Positions 16,014-25,106 of a stretch of 64,000 nt of DNA are shown in pieces. Within the stretch, counting starts at the first letter, position 1. Each line of letters starts with the position of its first letter. A model generated the notes under the pieces. That model saw nothing but the letters and a program-made list of their open reading frames with translations. It made no database searches and had not been told where the DNA came from. This DNA comes from Hankyongella sp964404985 (GTDB lineage: Bacteria; Pseudomonadota; Alphaproteobacteria; Sphingomonadales; Sphingomonadaceae). The translations under genes and the position numbers were made by a program. The DNA lies in the NCBI GenBank assembly GCA_964404985.1, contig CAYOMD010000004.1, positions 62,001-126,000 of the forward strand. The letters run 5' to 3'.

Positions 16014-17489
16014 ATGATATTTTGGCGCGTTAAGTCGTTGGATTCTATTCTGGCGAATGCCGAGAAGAAGAGTCTGCACCGGTCGCTGGGGGCGTTCCAG
16101 CTCACCTTGCTCGGGATCGGCGCCATCATCGGAACCGGGATTTTCGTCCTGACGGCGGAAGCGGCCCAGAAGGCAGGGCCGGGCATGATGATCAGCTTCA
16201 TCATTGCCGGTGCCGTCTGTGCGGTCGCCGCACTGTGTTACTCAGAGCTTGCCTCCATGGTGCCGGTCTCCGGGTCTGCCTACACCTACTCTTATGCCGT
16301 GCTGGGCGAGGTCGTCGCCTGGATCGTCGGTTGGGCGCTGATCCTGGAATACGCGATTGCGGCCAGTGCCGTGTCGGTCGGCTGGTCCGGCTATCTGGTC
16401 GGGATCGTGCAGAACGGCATGGGCATCGATTTGCCCGAAGCCTTGACCAAGGGCTATTTCGCCGGCGGGTTTATCAACATCCCGGCCATGTTCATTGCCC
16501 TGGCCGTGACCACTCTGCTGGTGGTCGGCACCAAGGAGAGCGCCAACGTCAACGCCGTCCTGGTCGTCATCAAGGTTGCGGCCCTCATCATGTTCTGCGT
16601 GCTGGCCGTGCCGGTCATGAAGATGGAAAACTTCCAGCCGTTCCAGCCGCTTGGCTTCAGCGGGGTGGCGGCTGCCGCGGCCTCTATCTTCTTCGCCTAT
16701 GTTGGCTTTGATGCCGTCTCCACCGCGGCCGAGGAAACCAAGAACCCGCAACGCAACCTGCCGATCGCCCTGATCGGCTCGCTCATTGTCTGCACGATTT
16801 TCTACCTGGTGGTCGCAGCAGGAGCCATCGGCTCGGTCGGGGCGCAGCCGGTTACCGATGCTGCCGGGAATGCCTTGAATGCCGGCAGCCTGGAACTCGC
16901 CAACCGCTGCAAGGAACTGACCGCGCTGGGCACCGAGCCATTGGCCTGCTCGAACGAGGCGCTTGCGCATGTGCTGCGTGTGATCGGGTGGGACAAGCTG
17001 GCAAATCTGATCGGCCTGGCAGCGTTCATCGCCCTGCCTTCGGTCATCTTGGCGATGCTGTTCGGCCAGACCCGGATTTTCTTCGTGATGAGCCGGGACG
17101 GTCTGCTCCCGGAAGTGCTCTCGACTGTGCACCCGAAGTTCAAGACGCCTTATATCGTGACGCTGATCACCGGCGCGTTCGTGACCCTGGCGGCTGCGTT
17201 CTTCCCCGTCGGTCAGCTGGCGGACATTTCCAACTCCGGCACCTTGTTTGCCTTCATGGTGGTCTCGTTCGCGGTGATCGTGCTGCGCAAGACCGAGCCC
17301 AACCGTCCGCGCCCGTTCCGTACTCCGCTGATCTGGCTGGTCGGCCCGCTCTCGATACTCGGCTGCGCCTACCTGTTCTTCAACCTCTCCGGGATGACGG
17401 AACTTGTGTTCCTCGGCTGGGCTGCCATCGGCCTCGTGGTTTATTATTTATACGGCTACCGCAAGAGTCACGTCGCCCGGGGTATTTAG
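16014..17489 (+). CDS. APC-family amino-acid permease (cationic amino acid transporter-like)
   Basis: 491 residues, about twelve hydrophobic helices. The consensus amphipathic region LLGIGAIIGTGIFVL marks TM1, followed by VPVSGSAYTYSYAVLGE and FFAYVGFDAVSTAAEE. These are characteristic of the YfnA/CAT subgroup of the amino acid-polyamine-organocation superfamily. The substrate cannot be told. It ends 5 bases before the convergent UbiH-type gene. Confidence 0.9.
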   Translation: MIFWRVKSLDSILANAEKKSLHRSLGAFQLTLLGIGAIIGTGIFVLTAEAAQKAGPGMMISFIIAGAVCAVAALCYSELASMVPVSGSAYTYSYAVLGEVVAWIVGWALILEYAIAASAVSVGWSGYLVGIVQNGMGIDLPEALTKGYFAGGFINIPAMFIALAVTTLLVVGTKESANVNAVLVVIKVAALIMFCVLAVPVMKMENFQPFQPLGFSGVAAAAASIFFAYVGFDAVSTAAEETKNPQRNLPIALIGSLIVCTIFYLVVAAGAIGSVGAQPVTDAAGNALNAGSLELANRCKELTALGTEPLACSNEALAHVLRVIGWDKLANLIGLAAFIALPSVILAMLFGQTRIFFVMSRDGLLPEVLSTVHPKFKTPYIVTLITGAFVTLAAAFFPVGQLADISNSGTLFAFMVVSFAVIVLRKTEPNRPRPFRTPLIWLVGPLSILGCAYLFFNLSGMTELVFLGWAAIGLVVYYLYGYRKSHVARGI

Positions 17490-17494
17490 CCCTC

Positions 17495-18661
17495 TCAGGC
17501 CTGGAGCGTGGACTGGCCGGTTGCCTGCGTGACGAAGAAGTTCTTCAGCATGCTTGATCGGCCAACCAGACCCAGACCGATGCGGCGCAATGACGGCAGC
17601 ATGGGCAACCGGTTGGAAAACAGCCGGTTGATGCCGTCGGTTGCGATACACATGGCGGTGTTGTCCGGCCGGCGCAGGCGCTCGTAGCGGCGCAGCACCT
17701 GCACATCGCCAAGGTCCAGCCCGAGCCGGACGGCCTCGCCGAGCAGTTCGGCCAGCACGGCAACATCGCGCAGTGCCAGGTTCAGGCCTTGCCCGGCAAT
17801 CGGGTGAATGCCGTGCGCTGCATCTCCCACCAGCAGGACACGCGCAGCGCCGTAAGCATCCGCGTGGTTGAAATTGAGCGGATAGGCCCAGCGGCGCGCC
17901 ACCACCTGCATCGGGCCGAGCACACCGGCTGCCCGCTCCGTTAGCAATGCCGACAGCCGCGCATCCGGCATGTCGAGGGCACCCCGGAGCTGGCCGCGGT
18001 CGATCGACCAGACCACGGACGCGCGGTTGCCGGACAGCGGCAGCAAAGCCAGCGGCCCGTCCGGCAGGAAGATTTCGTGGGCGACCCCGTTGTGGGGGCG
18101 CTCATGCGCGACGGTGGTCACCACGCCGGTCTGCGGGTACTCCCAGGAGGCGCAGCGAATGCCCAGGCGAGCGCGGATAGCCGATTGCCGGCCGTCAGCC
18201 GCCAGCAGGAGCGGCGCGCTTAACACGGAGCCGGTCTGGAGCGTGGCGGTCACCCGCCCCGGCTCTGCCGACCAGTCGACGAGTTCTGCCGGCGCATGGA
18301 TGCGGATCGCGGCACAATCGTCGAGTGCCTGGGCCAGCAGATGGCGGATTACACGGTTTTCCAGCATGTGCCCGAACGAGTCATCCGGTGCGGCATGGAA
18401 TTGCAAATCCGGGCCGCGATTGTCGTCCACGACGCGGATGGAGCGGATCGGTTCACCATGCGTCGCAATCGGCAGCCCCAGGCGTTCAAACAGGCCCCGG
18501 CTGGCGGCCGCGATGGCCGTGGCGCGGCCGTCATGTGCTGGCGCAAGGCGCACAGTCGTCGGCTCGCGGTCGATCAGGTCGACCTCCAGCCCCTGCTGCG
18601 CCAGTGCCAGTGCCATGGTCGCACCGACCATGCCGCAGCCCAGAATGATGACATCTGCCAT
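17495..18661 (-). CDS. FAD-dependent monooxygenase of the UbiH/UbiF/VisC family
   Basis: 388 residues. The N-terminal FAD dinucleotide fold is ADVIILGCGMVGATMALAL. Then come LLLAADGRQSAIR (DG motif) and the C-terminal FAD-binding VLLVGDAAHGIHPIAGQGLN, characteristic of ubiquinone-biosynthetic hydroxylases. It probably hydroxylates an aromatic ring position during ubiquinone synthesis; which carbon (C5, C6 or C1) cannot be told. The ATG at 18661 follows AAGGAGA, so the 44-codon upstream extension is rejected. It is divergent from ftsK. Confidence 0.9.
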   Translation of the reverse strand: MADVIILGCGMVGATMALALAQQGLEVDLIDREPTTVRLAPAHDGRATAIAAASRGLFERLGLPIATHGEPIRSIRVVDDNRGPDLQFHAAPDDSFGHMLENRVIRHLLAQALDDCAAIRIHAPAELVDWSAEPGRVTATLQTGSVLSAPLLLAADGRQSAIRARLGIRCASWEYPQTGVVTTVAHERPHNGVAHEIFLPDGPLALLPLSGNRASVVWSIDRGQLRGALDMPDARLSALLTERAAGVLGPMQVVARRWAYPLNFNHADAYGAARVLLVGDAAHGIHPIAGQGLNLALRDVAVLAELLGEAVRLGLDLGDVQVLRRYERLRRPDNTAMCIATDGINRLFSNRLPMLPSLRRIGLGLVGRSSMLKNFFVTQATGQSTLQA

Positions 18662-18791
18662 GGCAGTCTCCTTTACAGGAGAGATAAACCGGCGCATCAC
18701 CCGGCGCCAGCGCCGCCTTGCCGCACGGCTTGCTTGACGGGCAGACTCCTGCCGCGCGATATGTACGAATCGCGAACGTATGAGGTCCGCC

Positions 18792-21056
18792 ATGGCTGTC
18801 GCCCAGTTTGCTCCCCCACGCCTTGGTACCGGTGCACCCCGGTTCCGTGCCGCCCTGCGCGCGGCACTGCTGTTTGCGCCTGGCGTGCTGCTGCTTGCCG
18901 CGCTGCTGAGCTACAACCCGATTGATCCCTCCTGGAGTCAGGCATCCGCACACGCGCCGACCAATCTCCTCGGCCTCCCCGGTGCGTATCTTGCCGATAT
19001 TCTGGCACAGTTTCTCGGGTTGCTGGCGGTCAGCGTGCCGACTCTGGCGCTGGTGTGGGGCTGGGTGATTGTGCGCAACGGCAAGCTCGCGCGGTGGCGG
19101 CTGCGTCTTGTTGCTGCGGCCTTGGCTATTCTGCTCGCCGGCATGGCCGCCGGCTGTGTTATGCCCGGTCTTGCCTGGCCGGTCTCCTCGGGTCCGGGCG
19201 GTCTGGTCGGCTGGCTGGCGGCACAGGGGGCATCCGGCGTGCTGACACCCTATGCTGTTCCGGTGTGGAGTGTTGCGATCGCACTTGGGTTGATCGCCCT
19301 GCCGCTGCTTGTCTGGAGTTCGGATTGGCCGCGCCCGGTACGCGCTGCCGCCCCTGAGAATGCACCAGTACCCGCAGCGGACGCCCCCGCGCGCCGCCCG
19401 CGCAAGGAACCGGATGTCGCACCGATGCCGCGCCAGACTATGGAGCGCTCACGCGTCTCTGCCCCGACGGCGGCGACGCGATCCGGCGAGCGGGCAACAC
19501 AGGAGAAGCAGCGGACCCTGGAACTGGGGGACACCTACATGCTGCCCCCGCTGAGCCTGCTCAGTGGACCTGCCCGCCCGGAACGCACGGCCATCGACAC
19601 CGTGGCGCTGGAGCATAACGCGCGCCTGCTCGAGACCATCCTCGACGATTACGGCGTCAAAGGGGAGATCATGCAGGTTCGCCCCGGCCCGGTGGTCACG
19701 CTGTATGAGCTGGAGCCGGCGCCTGGTGTCAAATCCTCGCGCGTGATCGGCCTGACCGATGATATCGCCCGCTCCATGAGCGCCATTTCCGCGCGCGTTG
19801 CCGTTGTGCCGGGCCGCAACGTCATCGGGATCGAGCTGCCGAACGCCAGGCGGGACGGCGTCTCGCTGCGGGAGCTCCTCGGTTCCGAGGCGTTTGAGGG
19901 CGGCAAGCGCGCCCTGCCGCTGGTCCTGGGCAAGGATATCGCGGGTGAACCGGTCGTCGTCGATCTGGCCCCGATGCCGCACCTGCTGATTGCCGGGACT
20001 ACCGGCTCGGGCAAGTCGGTCGGCCTGAATGCCATGATCCTGTCGCTGCTGTACCGCCTGACGCCGGCGCAGTGCCGTTTCATCATGATCGATCCGAAGA
20101 TGCTGGAACTCAGCGTCTATGACGGTATCCCGCATCTGCTCTCACCCGTCGTCACCGACCCGAAGCAGTCGATCACCGCTCTGCGCTGGGCCGTGCGGGA
20201 GATGGAGTCGCGCTACCAGAAAATGTCTGCCGTGAATGCCAAGTCGCTGGCCGGCTTCAACGAAAAGGTGCGCGATGCCAAGGCGCAGGGCAAGCCGTTG
20301 ATCCGCCGGGTGCTGACCGGCTACGATGACGACCGCCAGCCGATCTACGAAGAACAGAGCTTCAACTTCGAGCCGATGCCGATGATCGTCGTCGTGGTCG
20401 ACGAACTCGCGGACCTGATGATCGTCGCCGGCAAAGAGGTCGAGGTGCAGATCCAGCGGCTGGCGCAGAAGGCGCGTGCAGCCGGTATCCACCTGATCAT
20501 GGCGACGCAGCGCCCCTCGGTTGATGTCATCACCGGTGTGATCAAGGCCAACCTGCCGACGCGCATTTCCTTCCAGGTGACCTCCAAGATCGACAGCCGC
20601 ACCATCCTCGGCGAGCAGGGGGCAGAGCAACTGCTGGGCAAGGGCGACATGCTGTTCATGGCATCCGGCAAGCAGCCGGTGCGGGTCCACGGGCCATTCG
20701 TCAGCGAGGAGGAGGTGGAGCACGTCGCCGATCACTGGCGAACCCAGGGCCAGCCCGATTATGTGCCGGATGTGACTCAGGAGAGCGACGATGCGCTCGC
20801 CGAGGACGATGCGCCGATCATGGCCGCCTGGGGTGAGCCGGAAGGCAAGACGGAGGACGACCTGTACCGCAGGGCGATACAGATCGTGGCCGAGTCCCAG
20901 AAGGCCTCGACCAGTTATGTGCAGCGCCAGCTCCGGCTAGGCTACAACGGGGCAGCCCGCCTGATCGAGCGGATGGAAAAAGACGGGCTTGTGAGCCCTG
21001 CCGATCATGTCGGTCGACGCCAGCTCTTCATCGACAAGGAAGGCAATCGCCTGTGA
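18792..21056 (+). CDS. ftsK: DNA translocase FtsK
   Basis: About 754 residues. Four N-terminal membrane helices (about 15-155) anchor it at the division septum. A relatively short Pro/Ala/Arg-rich linker follows. The motor has Walker A IAGTTGSGKSVGLNAM near residue 400 and Walker B MIVVVVDELADLMIV. A C-terminal gamma winged helix (STSYVQRQLRLGYNGAARL) would read polar KOPS motifs. It pumps DNA to dif at chromosome dimer resolution. GAGG six bases before the ATG at 18792 favours that start over an upstream in-frame ATG at 18780. Confidence 0.97.
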   Translation: MAVAQFAPPRLGTGAPRFRAALRAALLFAPGVLLLAALLSYNPIDPSWSQASAHAPTNLLGLPGAYLADILAQFLGLLAVSVPTLALVWGWVIVRNGKLARWRLRLVAAALAILLAGMAAGCVMPGLAWPVSSGPGGLVGWLAAQGASGVLTPYAVPVWSVAIALGLIALPLLVWSSDWPRPVRAAAPENAPVPAADAPARRPRKEPDVAPMPRQTMERSRVSAPTAATRSGERATQEKQRTLELGDTYMLPPLSLLSGPARPERTAIDTVALEHNARLLETILDDYGVKGEIMQVRPGPVVTLYELEPAPGVKSSRVIGLTDDIARSMSAISARVAVVPGRNVIGIELPNARRDGVSLRELLGSEAFEGGKRALPLVLGKDIAGEPVVVDLAPMPHLLIAGTTGSGKSVGLNAMILSLLYRLTPAQCRFIMIDPKMLELSVYDGIPHLLSPVVTDPKQSITALRWAVREMESRYQKMSAVNAKSLAGFNEKVRDAKAQGKPLIRRVLTGYDDDRQPIYEEQSFNFEPMPMIVVVVDELADLMIVAGKEVEVQIQRLAQKARAAGIHLIMATQRPSVDVITGVIKANLPTRISFQVTSKIDSRTILGEQGAEQLLGKGDMLFMASGKQPVRVHGPFVSEEEVEHVADHWRTQGQPDYVPDVTQESDDALAEDDAPIMAAWGEPEGKTEDDLYRRAIQIVAESQKASTSYVQRQLRLGYNGAARLIERMEKDGLVSPADHVGRRQLFIDKEGNRL

Positions 21057-21694
21057 ACGTGCGCATTCTGGCCATCTGCCTCGGGCTCTTGTTCGCGGTA
21101 CCGGCGCAGGCCGCCCTGCCGGATGGGCGCAATGCCCTGCTAGACCAGGTTGAGCGCCATTTCGCGCAGGTTAAGACCATGACAGCAAACTTCGTCCAGA
21201 CCGGCCCGGACGGGCGGCAGACTCGCGGCGTCATGACCCTGGCGCGCCCCGGCAAGGTGCGCTTCCAGTACGAACCGACGATCCCGTTCCTTGTGGTCGC
21301 AGACGGGCGGCAGGTCTCGCTCATCGATTATGAGGTCGCTCAGGTACAGCGCTATCCGATCCGGGAGACGCCGCTTGCCGCTCTGCTGGGTCCGGCGGGT
21401 GGCCTGCGGCAATACGCCGCGGCTGTGGATGTCTCGGTTCAATCCGGCATCCAGATACTCACAGTTGGGGCGCAGGACAAACGTCGGCCGGAATACGGCA
21501 AGCTGACGCTATATTTCCAGGATGCACCAGGCGCTCCCGCCGGATTACTGCCGATCGGCTGGACCGTGGTCGACAATCAGGGGCAGACCACGCAGGTGCA
21601 ATTGACCGGCGTGAAGTTCAATCCGCCGGTCAGCGAGGGTGCTTTTCGCTTCCGTGATCCGCGCGGTGCGGGCACAGGCCCGCGTAGCCGCTGA
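21053..21694 (+). CDS. lolA: Outer-membrane lipoprotein carrier LolA-like protein
   Basis: 213 residues. A Sec signal peptide (ILAICLGLLFAVPAQA/A) is followed by a LolA-type domain with FAQVKTMTANFVQTGPDG and the RPGKVRFQYEPTIPFLVVAD segment. It would ferry lipoproteins across the periplasm from LolCDE to the outer membrane. Translation starts at GTG overlapping the ftsK stop by 4 bases; ftsK-lolA is a usual pair in this class. Confidence 0.92.
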   Translation: MNVRILAICLGLLFAVPAQAALPDGRNALLDQVERHFAQVKTMTANFVQTGPDGRQTRGVMTLARPGKVRFQYEPTIPFLVVADGRQVSLIDYEVAQVQRYPIRETPLAALLGPAGGLRQYAAAVDVSVQSGIQILTVGAQDKRRPEYGKLTLYFQDAPGAPAGLLPIGWTVVDNQGQTTQVQLTGVKFNPPVSEGAFRFRDPRGAGTGPRSR

Positions 21695-21768
21695 CTCATG
21701 CTGCGTCCGGCGGAGCGCGCGGCAAGACGAAAAACACTACAGCGCACGTTAATATACCGGCCCGTTTA

Positions 21769-21797
21769 TTGAAACTCTGCCGAATAGAGAGTATATG
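21769..21797 (+). promoter_or_regulatory. Sigma-70-like promoter for the lolA-xth intergenic RNA
   Basis: TTGAAA (21769-21774), a 17-base spacer, then TATATG (21792-21797). It starts about 74 bases after the lolA stop and would begin transcription near 21804, exactly where base-paired structure begins. Five of six -35 positions match the consensus; the -10 is weaker. Confidence 0.5.
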
Positions 21798-21803
21798 TTG
21801 TGG

Positions 21804-21909
21804 GTGGTGGTAAACCGTAGCTGGTGTCTACCCCCTGTACCCCAGTGACCGCCACTTGCGTGACGAGCGCAGACTGAACCCCGCCTCATGCCCCCGAGGC
21901 GGGGTTCTT
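21804..21909 (+). ncRNA. Candidate small structured RNA of unknown family
   Basis: About 105 nt between lolA and xth. Predicted by eye: an outer stem GTGGTGG (21804-21810) with CCGCCAC (21849-21855); an inner CTGG/CCAG (21821-21824 with 21842-21845); a second hairpin TGCG/CGCA (21857-21860 with 21868-21871); then the terminator hairpin. A promoter-like sequence lies directly upstream. There is no open reading frame with a ribosome binding site. It does not look like 6S, tmRNA or SRP RNA. The alternative is simply the 3' trailer of the lolA mRNA with a terminator. Confidence 0.45.
21879..21909 (+). terminator. Rho-independent terminator
   Basis: A 9-bp stem CCCCGCCTC/GAGGCGGGG with an 8-base loop is followed by TTCTT. 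It ends either the ftsK-lolA transcript or the candidate small RNA. Confidence 0.85.
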
Positions 21910-22010
21910 ACATGTTAAAGGCATCGATTTTGGCTGCACCAGCCTGATTTTCGCACGCGCCCGATGCGAAAAGTGCTTTTCACGGACGAATCCAGTACAG
22001 CATTTTGGGA

Positions 22011-22799
22011 ATGACGATTCGTATCGCGACCTGGAACATAAACTCTGTCCGCGCCCGCATGGAGCTGGTGCGCCGCTTCTGTGCCGAATATGCGCCGGAT
22101 ATCCTGTGCCTGCAGGAAACCAAGGTTGACGACGGCAGTTTCCCCCGCTCCTCCCTTGCTGCACTTGGCTACTCAGACATTCGTGTGCGCGGCCAGCGGA
22201 TGCATCACGGGGTGGCCATCCTCTCGAAGCTGCCGCTTGCCGATGTCAGCAGCGAGGACTGGCAGGCCAATGGCGAGGCTCGCCATCTCGGAGTCATGCT
22301 GCCGTGCGGTATACGTCTGGAGAATGTCTATGTGCCGGCAGGCGGCGATGTGCCGGACCGCACAGCGAACCCCAAATTCGGACAGAAGCTGGATTTCCTG
22401 TCGCGCATGACAGAGTGGGCCGGCCGGTTGACTACGCCGAGCATCCTGCTGGGTGATTTCAATGTGGCACCCTTGCCATCCGATGTCTGGAACCATAACG
22501 CCTTGCTCACTGTGGTCAGCCATACGCCTGTTGAGGTGGCGGCCCTGGATGCGCTGGCGGCAAGCCACGGCTGGATCGACACCGGCCGGCACTTCGCGCC
22601 GGCACCAGCACGGCTCTACACCTGGTGGAGTTACCGGGCGAGTGACTGGCGCGCGTCTGACCGTGGACGCCGGCTTGATCATGTCTGGGCCAGCCCGGTG
22701 CTCGCCCCCCAGTTGCAGGGGTGCACCACGATCGAGGATGCCCGCGGCTGGGAAAAGCCGTCTGACCATGCTCCCATGATCCTCGAGCTGGCGCTTTGA
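22011..22799 (+). CDS. xth: Exodeoxyribonuclease III
   Basis: 262 residues of the endonuclease/exonuclease/phosphatase fold: IATWNINSVRARM (Asn), CLQETKVDD (Glu), ILLGDFNVAPLPSD (Asp/Asn), RLDHVWAS and the final SDHAPMIL (Asp-His). It nicks abasic sites in base-excision repair. The ATG at 22011 is used rather than an in-frame TTG six bases upstream. It overlaps ribA by 4 bases. Confidence 0.96.
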   Translation: MTIRIATWNINSVRARMELVRRFCAEYAPDILCLQETKVDDGSFPRSSLAALGYSDIRVRGQRMHHGVAILSKLPLADVSSEDWQANGEARHLGVMLPCGIRLENVYVPAGGDVPDRTANPKFGQKLDFLSRMTEWAGRLTTPSILLGDFNVAPLPSDVWNHNALLTVVSHTPVEVAALDALAASHGWIDTGRHFAPAPARLYTWWSYRASDWRASDRGRRLDHVWASPVLAPQLQGCTTIEDARGWEKPSDHAPMILELAL

Positions 22800-23857
22800 T
22801 CGAGGCCGTCGAGCTTGCCGTGGACCGCCTGCGCCGTGGCCGGCCAGTAGCTATCGGTCCGCTTGTGTGCCTGTCGCTGGAACTTGCCGGCGATGGCAGC
22901 CTTTCAGACTTTGATCGCGATAAGCCGGCGGATCTGGTCGTTGCCGCCCGGCGTGCCACATTCCTGCGGCTGGGCAACGCGCGGGCCGCCGCAGGTATGC
23001 AGGCGACACGCATTGTGCGGGAGGGCTGGCACACTCTGCCCGAACTGCTGGCGCTTGCCGATCCACTTATGGATATGGCCGCCCCGCTCAAGTCCCCGCT
23101 GCGGGCGCGCGACATGGCGCCCGCCGTTGCGCACGCTGCTGCTGCAGCCCTCGAGCTCTGCCGGCTTGCTGGCCTGTTGCCGGCGGTCATGGTCCGCGAG
23201 TCGGAGCAGGCGGACGCGCTGAATGCGGACGCCATACTGGCCTATGACGCGACCGCCGCGGCAGCGTTGACACGGGTTGCAACGGCACGCGTGCCGCTCT
23301 TTGATGCCGAGGATTGCCGCATTCATGCGTTCCGCGCGGGCGCGGGTGCCGCCGATCATCTGGCGATCGAAGTCGGGGTGCCACCGCGCAGCACCCCGGT
23401 GCTGGCGCGCATCCACTCGGAATGCTTCACCGGCGACCTGCTCGCGTCGCTCAAGTGTGATTGCGGGCCGCAACTGCGCGGTGCCATTCAGGTCATGCGG
23501 GTGAACGCGCAAGGCGGCGTCGTACTTTATCTCGGGCAGGAAGGGCGCGGCATCGGCCTGATCAACAAGCTGCGCGCCTATGCCTTGCAGGATCAGGGCT
23601 TCGATACGGTGGATGCCAATCTGCGCCTCGGCTTTCCGGAAGACGCGCGCGACTTTGCCCCGGCGGCACGCATGCTCGGCTTGCTGGGCTTTTCCAGCGT
23701 CCGGCTCCTCACCAACAACCCGGACAAGGTTGCCGGACTCACGACGGCGGGCATGCCGGTCGTTGAGCGTGTGCCGCACCAGTTGGGCGAAAACCCCCAC
23801 AACAGTCGCTATCTACAGACCAAGCGCGATAAATCCGGGCATTGGTTGCCTGAGTAG
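22796..23857 (+). CDS. ribA: GTP cyclohydrolase II with degenerate DHBP-synthase-like N-terminal domain
   Basis: 353 residues. The C-terminal half is a complete RibA: HSECFTGDLLASLKCDCGPQ with the zinc cysteines, LYLGQEGRGIGLINKLRAY and the distal LTNNPDKV. The N-terminal ~150 residues have the size of a RibB domain, but the acidic catalytic motifs expected of DHBP synthase are not apparent. Only the riboflavin-pathway GTP opening reaction is therefore predicted. Translation begins with TTG overlapping the xth stop. It ends in a palindrome shared with the convergent YggS gene. Confidence 0.9.
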   Translation: MIEAVELAVDRLRRGRPVAIGPLVCLSLELAGDGSLSDFDRDKPADLVVAARRATFLRLGNARAAAGMQATRIVREGWHTLPELLALADPLMDMAAPLKSPLRARDMAPAVAHAAAAALELCRLAGLLPAVMVRESEQADALNADAILAYDATAAAALTRVATARVPLFDAEDCRIHAFRAGAGAADHLAIEVGVPPRSTPVLARIHSECFTGDLLASLKCDCGPQLRGAIQVMRVNAQGGVVLYLGQEGRGIGLINKLRAYALQDQGFDTVDANLRLGFPEDARDFAPAARMLGLLGFSSVRLLTNNPDKVAGLTTAGMPVVERVPHQLGENPHNSRYLQTKRDKSGHWLPE

Positions 23858-23873
23858 TCGTCTCAGACGACTA
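23855..23873. terminator. Palindrome shared by convergent ribA and yggS-like genes
   Basis: TAGTCGTC-TCA-GACGACTA is a perfect 8-bp stem with a 3-base loop. Its left TAG is the ribA stop codon and its right edge (CTA, read TAG on the minus strand) is the stop codon of the YggS gene. It may act as a compact bidirectional 3' hairpin; no T tract follows. Confidence 0.5.
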
Positions 23874-24545
23874 TAGTCTGTCTCCAAACAGGGCGGTGCC
23901 GACACGGATCTCGGTTGCACCCAATTCTATGGCAGCCTCGAAATCTGCGGTCATGCCCATCGACAGCCGCGGCAAGGCGTGCCTTCGTGCGAGTTCTGCC
24001 AGCAAAGCGAAATAGGGCGCAGGGTTCTGCCCGAGCGGGGGGACACACATCAGCCCGACGATGGGGAGTCCTTGGGACTGCGCGGCCACCAGCAAGGCAG
24101 GCAATTCCGGGACCGGACAGCCACCTTTTTGCGGCTCGTCCGCAATGCTGACCTGCAAAAAACAGTCGGGCCTGCGGTCGAGTTTCGCCATGCTCTTGCC
24201 CAGAGCTTGCACCAGCGACAGCCGGTCGACGCTGTGGATTGCATCGAACAATTGGGTGGCCTCATCGGCCTTGTTGGACTGTAACTGCCCGATGAGGTGC
24301 AACTCGGTCCCGGGGTATTCCGCGCGCAGCGATGGCCATTTGGCGTGGGCTTCCTGGACACGGTTTTCGCCATAGCATCCAAGGCCGGCAGCGAGCATCG
24401 AGCGTATCGCGTCTGCCTCGATCGTCTTGGAGACGCCGATGAGGCGGATATCTGCGCTGGCACGGCCAGCGCGTTTTGCGGCGCGGTCGATACGTGCCTG
24501 AATGTCAGTGAGCCGCTGCGCGGCGCCGGGTGGTGGCGCAATCAT
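23871..24545 (-). CDS. YggS-family PLP-binding protein (PLPBP)
   Basis: 224 residues of the alanine racemase N-terminal fold. LIGVSKTIEADAIRSMLAAG holds the PLP lysine, then come YGENRVQEAHAK, LHLIGQLQSNKA, a distal LSMGMTADFEAAIELGATE and VGTALFG, which form the PLP phosphate site. Members maintain vitamin B6 and amino-acid homeostasis and have no known racemase activity. The ATG at 24545 has AGGTGG upstream; a GTG two codons earlier is possible. It is divergent from the ThiE-like gene. Confidence 0.93.
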   Translation of the reverse strand: MIAPPPGAAQRLTDIQARIDRAAKRAGRASADIRLIGVSKTIEADAIRSMLAAGLGCYGENRVQEAHAKWPSLRAEYPGTELHLIGQLQSNKADEATQLFDAIHSVDRLSLVQALGKSMAKLDRRPDCFLQVSIADEPQKGGCPVPELPALLVAAQSQGLPIVGLMCVPPLGQNPAPYFALLAELARRHALPRLSMGMTADFEAAIELGATEIRVGTALFGDRL

Positions 24546-24569
24546 GGCCACCTGCTATAGCCTCGCGTC

Positions 24570-25106
24570 ATGCTGCGCAATCATGCTCCCTTGCCCCGGC
24601 TCTGGTTCTTCACCGATGACCGGCTCACGCTTGAGGCTATTGCGACGGCCTGCCGTACACTCCCGCGCGGCAGCGGCGTTGTGCTGCGCAGCCGGGATTC
24701 GGCGCGGATGCTGGCGATGCTGCGTATCGCTCGGCCACTGGCGCGTGCCGGCTGTATCGTGCCTGTGATCAGCGGTGCGGCGGCCACGCCCGGAATAGGC
24801 CGCCACCTCGGCAGGAAAGGGCGCGGGCTGCCCGCACCCGGATTGACCACGGCCAGCGCCCATGCGGTGCCGGAGCTGCGCCGCGCCGAGCGCGCAGGGG
24901 CCATGCTGGTGTTCGTGTCTCCGGTGTTTGCAACACGCTCTCACCCCGGTGCGCGAACATTGGGACCGCTTCGTCTGGCCGCCCTGGTCCGCGCATCACG
25001 CCTGCCGGTAGTGGCGCTTGGCGGAATGACCCACAGAAATTGGCGCAGGGTGCGCGCGACTGGCGCCCACGGATGGGCGGCAATTGACGGTCTGGTGCAG
25101 GGTTAG
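24570..25106 (+). CDS. Thiamine phosphate synthase-like protein (ThiE/TenI family)
   Basis: 178 residues with a TIM-barrel ThiE/TenI pattern: PRLWFFTDDRLTLEAIATAC at the start, AHAVPELRRAERAGAMLVFV with the SPVFATRSHPGAR loop, and PVVALGGMTHRNWRRVRATG. The SPVF-T loop and GG phosphate-binding motif are retained. Some ThiE pyrimidine-site residues seem to be missing, so it may be a TenI-like or degenerate enzyme. Its stop overlaps the convergent outer-membrane gene by 4 bases. Confidence 0.78.
   Translation: MLRNHAPLPRLWFFTDDRLTLEAIATACRTLPRGSGVVLRSRDSARMLAMLRIARPLARAGCIVPVISGAAATPGIGRHLGRKGRGLPAPGLTTASAHAVPELRRAERAGAMLVFVSPVFATRSHPGARTLGPLRLAALVRASRLPVVALGGMTHRNWRRVRATGAHGWAAIDGLVQG

Noticed and set aside
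21804..21909. Assignment of the lolA-xth RNA as 6S RNA
   Set aside because: It is too short and forms separate hairpins instead of one long rod with a central bubble, and 6S RNA in this class usually lies next to zapA.
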